Below are positions 11,740 to 23,124 of a stretch of 64,000 nt of DNA, piece after piece (position 1 is the stretch's first letter; each line of letters begins with the position of its first letter). The position numbers and the translations under genes were made by a program. The DNA is from Hemileia vastatrix. Its lineage: Eukaryota > Basidiomycota > Pucciniomycetes > Pucciniales > Zaghouaniaceae. The stretch covers positions 38,744,797 through 38,808,796 of the forward strand of contig JASXTE010000004.1 in assembly GCA_030280995.1 (NCBI GenBank), given 5' to 3'. The notes under the pieces were generated by a model that was not told the origin of the DNA, made no database searches, and was given only the letters and a program-made list of their open reading frames with translations.

Positions 11740-12177
11740 CACTATGCACCAAGTAAGATATCCCTGATGGGGATATTCAGTGTGAGTTGGGGATATTGTA
11801 GGGAGGGACATAAGGATAAAAAAATATGTGTAAGAAAAATATGTGGGAGAAAAATAAGTGTAAGGAAAATATGTGTTAAAAATAAGTGTAAGAAAAATAT
11901 TTTGCAACCATGGGAAATTTTGTTTTTTATTTTTTCTCAAAAAAATGATTTTATATTTTCATTTTTTTATTTTTTACTTTATTTTCTGTTTTTTTTACCT
12001 TTTTTTAATTTTTTTTGAAAAAAAAAAATTCTCATGGTTGCAAGTGAATTTTCTCACACTTACTTTTCTTGCACTTACTTCTCTTACATTTAATTTTCTC
12101 ACCTTATGTACCTTACTAAGATATACCCAACTCAGACTGGATATCCCCATCAGGGATATCATACTTGGTGCATAGTG
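11740..12177. mobile_element. 438-bp foldback MITE with CACTATGCACC ends
   Basis: The ends CACTATGCACCAAG and CTTGGTGCATAGTG are exact complements. The inverted similarity runs about 60 bases further (AGATATCCCTGATGGGGATAT against its complement) and weakly beyond. The centre is a T/A-rich stretch with repeated GTAAGAAAAATATGTG-like units facing their complements. It starts with CACTA. The flanks are an A-run, so a 3-bp target duplication cannot be defined. No coding capacity is seen. Confidence 0.8.
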
Positions 12178-12236
12178 AAAAAAACACCAAGCCACAGGAA
12201 GTAGCTCGGGTTTGAAAATAATATAAAAAAATTTCT

Positions 12237-12473
12237 GCCAGCTTTAAGCTGGCATCTTTTACTAAAAAATAAAAAAAACTGACCAAAGCCACTTTTAGTG
12301 GCTTTGGTCAAGTTAATAATACATCTTTCAGGCAATTTAAAACTGCCTGCAAGATGATGTGTTTAAAAGAAAGTGAAGTCGCATGCAGCAACTTTGCTTG
12401 CTTTTTTTTATATTAATGACTTGCAGCCAGTTTAAAAATGGCTGTAAGTTTTTTTAAAGCAACTTTGGTTGCA
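12237..12473. repeat. cluster of six short hairpins
   Basis: GCCAGC-TTTAA-GCTGGC lies at 12237. A perfect 13-bp stem GACCAAAGCCACT-TTT-AGTGGCTTTGGTC is at 12281-12309. CATCTTTCAGGCA faces TGCCTGCAAGATG at 12322-12356. A GCAGCAA/TTGCTTGC hairpin lies near 12383. ACTTGCAGCCA faces TGGCTGTAAGT at about 12419-12448. GCAAC-TTTG-GTTGC lies near 12459. Loops are short and A/T-rich. Six in 240 bases is far more than expected by chance. Function unknown. Confidence 0.7.
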
Positions 12474-12884
12474 ATATATTTGTTTATATTCAAGAAAAAA
12501 AATTAGTTGAAAACTTGGTTCTATTGGCTTGTAAAATATGGTCCTTAGATTTTTCAACCCTGGCTCTGAACTAATAATAATATTTTTCAAGTATAGGTAG
12601 ACTTTGTATGGTAAATTAAATTCCTTTTAATTGAAATTAAATTTACAATAAAATGTCACTCATTAATAGCAGATTTTCTAAACTGTAAAGAATGCCCTTG
12701 TTATTGTTTTCTTAAACATTTAGGCAAAATCTTAAAAAGTTTTTATTTATTAATCTTGCATCTAGCTGTTCCAAAAATCTATTACAAACATTCCAAATCC
12801 TCCAAATTCTTATCAATCCTAAATAATTTCAAGTATATTAACAAAAATAAAATTTCCATTTTGTTTAATTTTTTTACTTACTAG

Positions 12885-13976
12885 TGTCTGAAGTCCAACA
12901 GCAGTGATAACATCATACTTTATTCCTAACATTCCCCTTTGGTGCTGTAAAGTGGCCGCATGTCCAATAATTTAATCTTGATTTGTCACAATTTGTGTTG
13001 CTTTTTCTACTCTTACTAAACAGAAATACACTTGTGGAAACCCCTCATAGGGATCCTTTTTTTTATCTTCCAGTATAAGCTCTTTAAATGGACTTACAAT
13101 TAGATTGACTTTTTCATTATTGTCCTTTGAACTAAAAAGCTGAACAGTGTTTCCAAACTTAATATCTTTTCCAAGTAGAATTCAATGGTAGAACTCCCAG
13201 GATTTTGGTCATGAGTTGTATAATGCCTTCAATGGACCAATATGCTTGCTGCACTTTCAACTACCCAGTCTCCTACCTTCTCTTATGGTAAGAAAGCCCA
13301 TTTAGATGTCTCTTTTCTCAAGCGTACCCTTACCCATTTTGTAAATAAGGCCTCAGTTAAATGTATATGTCTTTTTTTTGTATTGTGTTCAATTTTTAAT
13401 AATATTAGATCCATACTGAGCATCATCTTCAGCTTCACCTATTTCCAATACCTTATACTTCTGATGCCAGTGCTTGAGAATGGTCTGTGGTATTTCTTCT
13501 ATGTTCAATAAAAATAAATTAGCTCATTTGAATTTTTAAGCACCCAATTACAAAACTAAATACCTGGATGATGATTTTTTGAAATTTCCAATAATATACC
13601 ATTAAATCTTTCAGCAGCTCAAGTATCCATACCTATGGGGGGACCAAAATGTTTAATCATTTCTGGAAAATGTTGAGTGAAATGCAGATTTGGCTTAAAG
13701 CTGATATTTTTCCAACCTTATTCCAAGAAGTTATGATACTTCAATAGTGGTTGTTTTAATTCATCAACTTCATTGGTGGATACCTTTTTCTAAAGTCAAA
13801 AAGTTGGTAATTAAACTTAATGTGGTGAGTTATTTGAGAAGATAATATTCTCTATGTTTGTGGTCTGACATCACTGATGTCTAGGCTATATTTAATTTTT
13901 CTACCCAAAGGGGAATAAGTGACAAAGGAAAGTAAACAGTATAAAGTACATGCCACTCTGTAGCTTTGAGGGAACC
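12885..13976 (-). pseudogene. CACTA (tnp2-type) transposase, C-terminal part
   Basis: Reading down the minus strand from 13976, the frame LKATEWHVLYTVYFPLSLIPLW continues directly from the upstream part that ends at 28280. The 14.3-kb chromovirus plus one GAACC copy lies between them. Further on, about 13720-13560, come FGPPIGMDT and AAERFNGILLEISKNHHP with a TGA stop between them. These match the conserved FGP...ERFNG...NNH part of basidiomycete tnp2 proteins. Around 13150-12890 a weaker frame (DPYEGFPQVYFCLVRVEKA, then IIGHAATL) fits the usual C-terminal region. Stops and frame changes make this a pseudogene. Confidence 0.75.
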
Positions 13977-14784
13977 TGTCACATGCCATGTGACACTTGA
14001 GGCAAAAGAAGCTCATTAAATCAATAATACAGAGGTCTAAATCCATACTCGAAGTGCAGAAAACAATTCTACATAGCAACTGCAACTTTCCTTTGTGTAC
14101 TCACTATTCAACTGCGCTAATCTAAACTTTAAAACTAAATTATTCAATCTCTCAATAGTGTTTTTAGTTTTTTCTTCAATAAGAAACGCACAGGGCAATA
14201 GTTAATGTAATATTCCTCAAAAGGTTTATTATGTATCTGTGAGTTATTAACAGGGATAGTGAGCATGGATGGGATAGTTAGTGGAGGATTAAAGGGTGAA
14301 TGGATGTTAGTGAGGAGGGTCCAGGTATAACGGGTGTATTTTTGATGGTCTGTGGTGTGCGGAATGATGGATGGATATGAGGTCATTTTGAGGAGGAGTA
14401 ATGGATATAAAAGGGGTTGGATTTTGGTTTGATATTTCTTTAGAATTAAATTATAAAACGTGTATGTAGTTGATAGTGGTTAAGCTTCAGGTTAAATCAT
14501 TATTATTGTACATTTCCTTATTTTCTCAAGTAATAATTTCTAAAACTTAAATCTTTGATTATTGAGTTACCAACCCTTTGTAAGATCTTAAGAATATTAA
14601 TATTACCTCTAAATTATATTAGAATTCTTATCGAACATATCTCAAAGCAGTAGCTCTTCCTTCGAGTCATCTTCCAATCACTTCCTCAAACATTTCCTCT
14701 GTGCTTTGAAGAAATTTCTAAACTACTCCCTCCATCTCACTTCCAGGAACACCCTTGACCTTGTGCGTAGGTTGTCCGGTGACA
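13977..14784 (+). repeat. chromovirus 5' LTR (808 bp)
   Basis: It starts TGTCACATGCCATGTGACA, itself a small palindrome, and ends TTGTCCGGTGACA. It is closely similar along its length to 27472-28279. The last part is open in the frame that continues into pol. Confidence 0.93.
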
Positions 14785-16732
14785 GTAACTTTGATCCTTC
14801 TGCTTTGAAAATAGTCGAGACAGATGCTAGCGATTATGCTATTGCAGGGGTCATTTCTCAATTCAATCCTGAAACAAAATTGTTTCATCCTGTTGCTTTT
14901 GAGTCATTCAAACTCATTGCGGTAGAATTAAATTATGAAATTCATGACAAAGAGCTTTTAGATATTATGCACTGTCTTAAAAAATGTCGCTCTTTTCTTC
15001 TCAGCCTAGATAGTCCTTTTCAAATCCTAACTGACCATAATGCTTTGAAATACTTTATGTCTTCCAAAGTGTTAACCAGGCGTCAAACCAGGTGGGCTTC
15101 ATTTCTGTCTGAATTTCCTTTTTCTATTTCCTATTGCCCAGGTAAGAGCTGTATTGTCCCAGATATTCTGTCACGTTGGGACAACGTTAACCCACAGCGG
15201 GGGGACGCATTTGCTGACAAGAACCCAGCAAATGTGAAATCAATCTTCAATGAATCAATTTTAACAACTCATCAACATAATTTTATGACAATTCAATCTT
15301 TTCAAAATCCACTATCCAACATCCTTGAATCTCAGTCAAAGGACAATTATTGTTTAGGGTTAAAAGACAAAATACTCTCAAAGCAAGGGGCCAAAAGATT
15401 TAGTATTGAATCAGGTCTATTAGTTTTCGAAGGTAGAGTAGTCATACCCAACAACAATGAAATAAAATTATGGATTTTCAACAGTCAACATGATTCTCCA
15501 TTAGCTGGTCATTTTGGGGTTGATAAAACCTACAAGTTAATAGCAAGGGATTTCTTCTGGCCAGGAATGACCAGAGAAATCAAGGCCTATATAAGATCTT
15601 GTTACGGATGTAATAGGAATAAGGCTCCCTGTCAACGGAAGCATGGTTTGCTTCAACCACTTCCTATCCCCTCTAAACCTTGGGAGTCTTTATCGATGGA
15701 TTTTATCTCTCAACTTCCTCTTTCTAATAATTTTGATTCTATATTAGTAATAGTAGATAGAGTTTCATTAAAAGCACTACTACTGCTACAGGAGAAGATT
15801 TGTAAAAATTGTTTCTGGAATATGTATTTTCCAAACATGGCTTACCTAATGATATTTTTTCAGATAGAGGCTCATTGTTTGTAGCCACATTCTGGACTCA
15901 ATTGTGTTGACAACTCAATATCACAAGGAATCTCTCCACCGCCTATCATCCTGAAACTGATGGGCAAACAGAAAGGGTCAACCAAATCCTCAAACAATAC
16001 ATTCAAATTTATGTAAATTATCAACAAGAAGATTGGACCACATGGTTACCATTGGCCAAATTTGCTTATAATAACTCGACTCATTCTTTGACACAAAAAT
16101 CTCCCTTCGAAACTGTTTATGGAAGACATCCTTGATTCAACTCAATCCATGTAGGAACTAGTCATCCTGCAGAACATTATCTTTGAACCATATCGCGACT
16201 CCAAAAAAAAAAACTTAAATCAAACTTGGAATTAGCAATTCGAAGATACAAGGAACAGAAGGACAAACATCGACAATCTGCTCTTTCCTTCAAACCAGGC
16301 AACAAAGTATGGCTCGACGCACAAAACATTTGAACAACTCAACCATCAAAGAAACTGGCCAAAAAATGCTTGGAACCATTTGAAATTGACTCCGAAGTCT
16401 CTAAAACTGCATTTTGACTCAAGCTACCTCCTAAATGGCAGGCTATTCACCCTGTTTTTCATGTATATCTCCTGGAACTGGCTCGAGAAACATACCCGGG
16501 AAGGAACCAACCTCCTTTGGAACCAGTTGAAGTAGAAGACCATCTAGAGTGGGAAGTAAGGCGTATCCTTGATTCAAGAATGCACAAGGGGAAACTTCAA
16601 TACCTTGTGGAATGGGAAGGCTTCCTCAATGACTCAGACAAAAAATCCTGGGAACCAGCCATCAATGTTTCTAACGCCCCTGAACTCCTAAAATCTTTTC
16701 ATCTTAAATATCCTTTAAAACCAAAGCCTTAG
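14706..16732 (+). pseudogene. pol: chromovirus pol remnant: RNase H, integrase, chromodomain
   Basis: The first frame starts inside the LTR (14706) and reads into RNase H: VETDASDYAIAGVISQ, then FQILTDHNALKYF and ILSRWDNV. Integrase follows: a zinc-binding HDSPLAGHFG...CYGCNRNK part, then the catalytic core with the first Asp in LSMDFISQLPL. Near 15780 the frame shifts. The second Asp (SDRGSLF) and the Glu (HPETDGQTERVNQ) are in other frames with added stops. A chromodomain (EWEVRRILDSRMHKGKLQYLVEWEGF...SWEPA) ends the coding part at 16732. Chromodomains steer such elements to marked chromatin. RT, protease and gag are absent, so this copy is non-autonomous and dead. Confidence 0.93.
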
Positions 16733-17745
16733 AACTCTCTTTTATTTTTCTCTTCTCTCCTCTCTTTTTTTTCCTTTCTTTCTCTTTTCTTTTCTTTTCT
16801 TTTATTAAAATTCTAAAACTTCTTCTCTTCTAAAATTCTTACTCTGTTTTCTCTCTTCCTCTCTCTTCTTTTCAAAAGCTTTTTTCAACCTTCTTTAAAA
16901 AATAAATGAATAAACTAAATAAATAAGTAAAATAACATAACATAAAATAAAATAAAACAAACTAAATAAAAAATCAAATTAAATTTTAAAAAAAATATAA
17001 TATAATATAATAATCAAAATAAATTCTTAAAATTCATTAAAATAAAATCTTAAAAAATCAATAATTTCTTTAATTTTCTTTCTCCTTTCAGACTTTTCTT
17101 ATTTCCCTTATTTCTTTTTCTTTGAACTATCAAAATTTTTCACAAACTCAATATGACAATCTTTCTCAAACTTCACTCCAACCTTTAAATCTTTCTTTTA
17201 AAATTCTTCGAACAAATCACTTCCTTCTTTCAAATTCTTTTTTCAAAACTATTTTTTTTTCTTTCTTTTCAAATAACCAAAATTCCTCAAGACTTCAATA
17301 AATAAACTTTCACAAATGACAAATTTTTCTATCATTAAATTTTCATTTCAAACAAAATTATTTCAATCAACTATATTTTTTTTCTTACTTAAATTTTTTG
17401 TTTTTTCCCTTTCAAAACTTAAACTAAAATTTTCTCAGTTAAGTATTTTTTCTTTTCTTCTTTCATTCAAATTTTCTTCTTTCAAAATTTAAAACAAATA
17501 TTTTATTCAAATATTTTTTTTTCTTCTTTCCTTTTCTTTTCTTTTTAAAATCTTATAAAATATATATTAAAATTTCAATTAAAACAAAAAAATAAAATAA
17601 ATACACAAATTGCTTTCTATTTCTTCTCTTTTCTTTCTTTTCTTTTTTCTCTTTCCATTTCAAATTTACTCCTGTATTTTCTTTCAAACCAATTTCTTCA
17701 TTGTTTCCAATACCACCCTTATTTTCTTCCTGCATTTTTCATATA
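16733..17745. other. low-complexity pyrimidine- and A-rich stretch after pol
   Basis: Runs of TCTTTTCTTTTC, AAATAAAATAAAA and similar simple repeats fill this kilobase of chromovirus 3' region. No gene or hairpin of note is seen. Confidence 0.7.
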
Positions 17746-18475
17746 CCTCCTCCTCTCCTACCGGTACCACTTCTCCAATCTCCAGTAATTCTTCTGCCAC
17801 ATCAAAGGAGGCAGCATCGACAATCTTGTCAATCTCATCACTTAAATTTTCAATGAATCAAGCTCGTCAACCCTGCCGAGGTTTCTTCGACCATACCTGG
17901 TCAAGGGTTTCCTCATTATCCTCCCTCAAATCAACTGCCAGTTAACTTGCCTCAATTAGCAGCAATGTCTCATCTTCCACAATTGGAGCTTCCGTGATGA
18001 CATCTGAATTCTAAAAACATACATTCATCAGTAACAAAATTTTGAAACAAGAAAGGGCAGACTTACTTCAAAAACCAGGTCAGGCTCTAAAAAACCTTTA
18101 CTGTCACTTCCTTCTCCTCTTCATCATCTTTGATGACCATCTGCCTCTTCTTTGGAGTCTGGTTTGAGATGGGAACTTCATTCCCATCCTCTTCAACCAG
18201 TTCATCCACCTCCTTTTCCACCCCTCTTTTTCTACCTGTGGCCTGGGTTACCCAAGTTGCCACAGTTTCCTCAACCTCTTCCTCAACTTCTTCTACCAAA
18301 AAATAGTCCCCGACCGACACGTCCCAAATGTCTTTGACCACCTCTTTGGTCTTTGGGATTACCCAGTACTTAGTCTTGGTAAATCTTTGCTTGATGTCCT
18401 CATTTTTTGAGAGAGCATCACACGTTATGGTAAGGTAAACTCTTACAGTTGCCTTGCTGTAAGCAGAATCCGGAG
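17745..18475 (-). pseudogene. antisense gene remnant in the chromovirus 3' region
   Basis: On the minus strand an open stretch of about 380 bases ends near 18087. It reads ISPPDSAYSKATVRVYLTITCDAL at its start, then SKNEDIKQRF and VVKDIWDVSVGDYFLVEEVEEEVEE, with a basic KKRQMV segment near its end. A second open piece around 18015-17950 (SDVITEAPIVEDETLLLIEA) could be a further exon, and acidic pieces continue to about 17745. I do not recognise the family. Position and antisense orientation, between integrase/chromodomain and the 3' LTR, parallel the antisense genes of copy B. Stops interrupt it, so it is called a remnant. Confidence 0.4.
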
Positions 18476-19078
18476 GAGATATGTGGATTTAGTGGAAAAC
18501 CCTGTCCTTCCAACAAAAAATAACAAAATGGGAATTCTAAATCACTAAGCTAACCAGTCTACTTGGATCTGATTGATAAAAATAATGAAACTCTAAAATA
18601 ATTAACACTTATTGAGATTTAAAGAAAGTGGCTGTTGAGAAAGAAATACTGAATACAACAATTAAGGTGTACCAGTGAAAGATCTGAAAAGATTGACTTT
18701 TATGTTTTTATAATAATTTGAATTTTTATGAGACAGCAATAATCAAGTCCCAGTGATGAAGACCTTTCTAAAGATACCCTGTATGAAGTGTGATTTAAAT
18801 TGTTGAGTAGTATTTCTAAAATGTTATATATAAAATATAAAGTTATAAGGGTATTACAATTTTATTTAATTTGTTGAGTAATAAAAAATGAGACCGTGGT
18901 GGTTAAAGATTAAGCTTTATGATCCTGATGATTCTAAGATGATGCCCAATTTCAAGTCTGAGAGGCTCTTAAGTATACCTAGTCACGTGCCTAAGTTTCC
19001 CCTCCAGAGCTCAGCCAGAGCCCATCCCAAGCCCGTACGGAGTCCAAGCGGAGTCTGTCCGGAGCTCCAGACTCAATA
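18476..19078. other. chromovirus 3' region without a recognisable gene
   Basis: AT-rich until about 18880, then a GC-richer segment (18940-19070) with CCGTACGG and several GGAGTC/GGAGCTC repeats just before the Harbinger end. No coding signal is found. Confidence 0.5.
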
Positions 19079-19170
19079 GGGGGTATCAATGTTGACCGAT
19101 CCGCAATTAAATTAATTGCGGATAAAAATCCTTATACCCCAATTATCTTCCGCAATTATTTTTGCTAATA
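19079..19170. repeat. Harbinger left terminal inverted repeat
   Basis: GGGGGTATCAATGTT is followed by GATCCGCAATTAA and further CCGCAATTA boxes to about 19160. The right end (26655-26722) shows the same boxes in reverse: TTCCGCAATTAATAATG, CTAATTGCGGATCC, then AACATTGATACCCCC. The repeated (A/T)TTGCGGA box is a candidate transposase or Myb-protein binding site. Confidence 0.8.
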
Positions 19171-19428
19171 ATTGGGTTATTAGACACTTTACGTGTCAAT
19201 GTTCACCTCTTATCCGACATTTATTTACTCAATTTTCCATAACCACATCTTGGACAACTTTCTGGATATCCCAGCCTTCTACCTTGCTGCGCACTTCCAT
19301 TCTCATCCCATCCTGTTCATTCTATCCGCTCAGAATTTCTCCCCATTTCATCTATTTGATTCTTCTCCTTTTCATCTCGCTATCTCATCTGCTTGTTTCT
19401 GCTCCTTTTCATCTTCATTTATAATAAC

Positions 19429-20826
19429 ATGCCTCATCATCCTAGATCTTCTCAAAGGCAGCTATCACCCAGTTGTTCTTCAATTCCCACTACTTCCTCT
19501 TTTCCCCGCTCAGCCAAGAAATCAAAGACTGTTCAATTAAAAAAAGATGATCATCTCATTCTTATCAACTGGCTGAAAACCAAATCTAACTATGATTCTT
19601 GTTTTGGTACTGAGTATGCCACTAAAGTAGGACGGCCCCCCACATCAAAAGTTAATGGCTATCTTCTAATGGCAAATGAATTACGCAATAAGACCAAGGG
19701 AAGGATTGATCTTTTGCCTAAACAGATGTCTGAACGCTTCAAGCATTATCGAGCAAAATACAAGAAGGCAAAGGCTCTTTCATCTTCCACTGGTTTTGGG
19801 GTTACTGACATTGATATAACTAAGGGTATAAAATCCATAGACAATAAACTTGATTCTTTATGTCCTTACTTTAAAGAGATGGATGCAATTTTTGGAGAGC
19901 GAGCCGATGTTAATCCTGTAAACATGTTGGATGGAGAAGATCCTATCTCCGAACATGATGTCGAAGCAAATCTTTTCCCATCCTCTTCCTCTACTCAAGC
20001 CTCCCCTCTTCTAAATTCTACGAATCTAGATAGCTTTGCTATTGATCCTATGGGCGATTTAACCCAACCCAATCTAACTCAGGTCTGTTTCTTTTATCTT
20101 ATCAATTCTATTTTTTTATTTACTTATATTTTTCTTATTTCTTAAAAGGCTGATGAACAAACCCAGGATCCTCAATCAACTGAGTCTGAAGCTAGTGACA
20201 ATGATGAGGAGGAAAATGCTACGTTGAACAAAAAGAGAAGGGCTTCAACTAGTCTAAATTTCCTCTCCCAAAGAAGACGAAAAAGTGATACTTCATCACA
20301 AACACCTTTTTCTTCGATGGAACAGTTTTTAGAGAAACGTGATGCTGGTAAGTGATATCATACCTCTTATTACTTTACTCTGCTTTTCTTCTACTTTATG
20401 TTAATTTTTATTCTCACTCTAGAACAAGTGGAAATTGCTAAAGAGACACTGAGCTTTGAAAAGAAGAAATACGAGCTCTCTTTAAGGAGGGATGACAGAG
20501 TACAAGATTTGGAAGAGAGGAAGTATGAGCTCTCCTTACGGAAGAATGATCGGATCCAAGATTTGGAGGAGAAGAAGTTTGAGCTCTCTTTACAGAAGGA
20601 TCGTAGGGCCCAAGATTTGGAGGAGAAGAAGTTTGAGTTAACTCTTAGTATTGAAAAATCCAAAAATAAGGAAAAAACACTCGAGCATCAAAACTTAATG
20701 GAACAGATGAAGTATAAGCATGATCTCCAAGAAAGTTCTAAAAAGAAAGATTTCTTGATCGAATGCATTAAAGCAAACAAATCTGTTGAAGAAATAGAAC
20801 GTTTAATGAAATTTTTTGTTGACTAG
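19429..20826 (+). CDS. Myb/SANT-like DNA-binding protein with C-terminal coiled coil
   Basis: Three exons: 19429-20082, 20149-20347 and 20423-20826. The introns have GTCTGT...AAAAG and GTAAGT...TCTAG ends, and the joined frame is 418 residues. Residues about 40-130 hold the conserved helical part (KKDDHLILINWLKTKSNYDSCFG, GRPPTSKVNGYLLMANELRN, MSERFKHYRAKYKKAK). This family is common in rust genomes, and the fold fits Myb/SANT-type DNA binding. The middle is acidic with a KKRR-type basic patch. The last 130 residues are a coiled coil of four roughly 21-residue repeats (QDLEEKKFELSL). PIF/Harbinger elements normally encode such a second protein, which binds the element ends and brings in the transposase. 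The ATG at 19429 is preferred to the upstream ATG at 19393, which would add a hydrophobic leader. Confidence 0.85.
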
Positions 20827-20969
20827 TTTCTTTTATTTCTTTCACACTTCATGTGTTCATATTTATTTGTACATAAATTTTACAATTATTTTCTGTATTT
20901 CTTGAAATATCGTATTTTAATGTTAAATATTCTTTTTTTAAATAAAATTTTCAAGTCTCCTTTGAAAAT

Positions 20970-21372
20970 TTGACAATCCCCCACCCCTGGATTTTTTTGA
21001 AGTAAGGGGTGGGTATCACAAAAATTCTTTCATGTCATGAATCTTGAAAGTTTTATATGAAAATTTGGCTTTACTACCCCCTGCATTTTCCTGGTATCCT
21101 AAAAATTCTTACATGTCAAGAATTTCACAAGTCTTATAAAAAATTTTGGCACAACCCCCCATGGATTTTATTGAAGTAAGGGACGGGTATCACAAAAATA
21201 TTTACAAGTCAAAAAAATTCTATATCTGTTTAAAAAAATTGGCAATACTCTCCCCTGCATTTTATTGAAGCAAGGGGTGGGTATCACCAAAATTTTTCTA
21301 AGTCATCAATTTCACATGTCAGATTTGAAAATTTGGCAATACCCCCCCCTGCATTTTATTGAAGTAAGGGGT
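20970..21372. repeat. tandem array of about 100-bp units with short hairpins
   Basis: Four diverged units lie between the convergent Myb and Tet genes. Each has a CCCCTGCATTTTATTGAAG-type box followed by AAGGGGTGGGTATCAC, so CCCC and GGGG can pair across about 18 bases. AAAATTCTT...ATGTCA comes next, then AAAATTTGGCAAT. The position between two convergent 3' ends is where terminators or spacer repeats are expected. Confidence 0.75.
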
Positions 21373-21674
21373 GGAAGTCATCTAAATTTAATATAATTAC
21401 ATAAATTATTAAATAAATATCTAATATATATCAATTTCCCTAGTTTAATGTAATGACAATCCCTCAAGCCAAAATGCAGACCAAGTCGAGAAACATAAGT
21501 TTGGGACTTTCTACAGGTATAGGAAAGAGGAACCCCATGAAACAAATAAATGTTATCATGATTACCTGTTATACAACACAAGGTCGATGGCTCATCACAT
21601 TATTTGAGAAAATTGATATATAAAAAATATTTATTAAAAATTTATGAAAAAATATAAAATTTTCGATGACAACT

Positions 21675-23110
21675 CTAATCCCCATACTTTTTGGATCTAG
21701 ATAAAGTTTTTTTAAATCGAATAACTTTACCTTCTTTCTTTACCTTATTGATTCTTTGTATCAACTTATTACTGATTTGAAATGAGCAACCAAAATGAGT
21801 GAAATCTTGACAGGATTTCAAACCAGGAGGAGCTTTGGTCGTTTGATGATTATCCTTAGAAGAATTCCAAATAGTTTCGATGATACCATTTCCCAAACCA
21901 AAATCAATGATGCACCGGTGGTCTGGAAAATATAAACCATGTCCTTTGATTTTAGCTGGAGATGGTATTGGGTGGCCAGTTATCGGATTGATATATGAGA
22001 ATATTCCAAAAGTAAGAAAATTGGCATCATTTCTATCAATATGAATCCTATTGTGAAATCCAGAATGAGTGATAATAACATTAGAAAATAAAAGATATTC
22101 GTGGCTGATATCTTCCCATTCAGAGTCACACCAATTCGGTATTCCAACTTTGGTTGCAAGGTCATGATTTTTTTCAAATGCCTTATTACAGAGCTTTTTG
22201 AGTCGAAGAGCAAGAAAAGAATTAAAGTAGGGTAGAGTGTCCCATAAGCGAAAATCTTCATCTTTTTGTGCTTTAGTGATATTATTGAGCAATGAATATA
22301 TACCTATATAATTGAAATAATTAAAATGATATTAAGAATGGAACAAAAATTATTAGACATACCAAGAGAATATCCTTTGACAAAACCAGGTCTCCAACCA
22401 AAACCAATCATGATACCACCCAACAAATTCTTATTCCTTATAGGTAATCGAACCAAAGCCATTTGATAAAGAGTTATGATAAGATCGGATAGTTGATTAA
22501 AAGCTTCATCTTTTACACCATCGAATGAATGAACTTCCAAAATGAATTGAGGCTTAAAAGCATTGCTGATAACTGCAACAACTCGATCATCTCCAAATTC
22601 TGTTAGATATTTGATATCTTCTGGTAATTTTTTCGGATATTGATTTTTTTTATCTACTTTAGTTTTATAAAAAAAAATGTTTGGGATATGACGAAAATAA
22701 CTTTCGCAGAGAGACTTTTTTTTTAAATATCTTTTCTTCTGATGAGACTGATTATCTTTAATTTTTTTTGATGATTTAGAAGATGATTGTATGGAAGTTG
22801 ATTTCAAAGAAGATGATAGAGTTGATTTCAAAGAAGATGATAGAGATGATAAAGATGAAGATGATAAAGAAGATAAATTTATTTTTGATGATTTAGAAGA
22901 AGATTGTATGGATCTTGATTTTGAAGAAGATGATAGTGATGATAAAGATGAAGATGATAAAGAAGATAAATTTATTTTTGATGATTTAGAAGAAGATTGT
23001 ATGGATGTTGATTTTGAAGAAGATGATAGTGATGATAAAGATGAAGATGATAAAGAAGATAAAGATGAAGATGAGAGAGAAGTAAGGGGTGAATCTGAAG
23101 AAGAAGACAT
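21675..23110 (-). CDS. Tet-like 2OG-Fe(II) oxygenase
   Basis: Two exons, 23110-22363 and 22303-21675, with a 59-base GTATGT...ATAG intron; 458 residues after splicing. Residues 1-115 are a Ser-rich low-complexity tail made of 31-residue repeats. The rest matches the Tet-like oxygenase family expanded in rust fungi: GGIMIGFGWRPGFVKGYSLG in the pre-core, FSNVIITHSGFHNRIHIDRND with the iron-binding H337-x-D339, GLYFPDHRCIIDFG, a distal His at about 402 (NHQTT), then FTHFGCSFQI. The family usually has Arg where residue 419 is His; that Arg contacts 2-oxoglutarate. TET/JBP enzymes oxidise methylated cytosine or thymine in DNA; the substrate here is unknown. It sits between the Myb and transposase genes inside the element, so it travels with it. 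Confidence 0.85.
22760..23095 (-). repeat. 93-bp coding minisatellite in the Tet-like gene
   Basis: Two full copies and a partial copy of a unit encode 31 residues (SSLSSSSKS..IQSSSKSSKIN...). On the plus strand it reads as GATGATAAAGATGAAGATG-type repeats, which open a spurious acidic frame. Copy number probably varies between element copies. Confidence 0.8.
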
Positions 23111-23124
23111 TTTTTTGATCTGAA

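Noticed and set aside
11725..12195. Overlapping Phe/Tyr-rich membrane-like proteins
   Set aside because: They are translations of the T-rich centre and arms of the CACTATGCACC foldback MITE.
22791..23123. Acidic Asp/Glu-rich protein on the plus strand
   Set aside because: It is the exact antisense of the Ser-rich repeat of the Tet-like gene.
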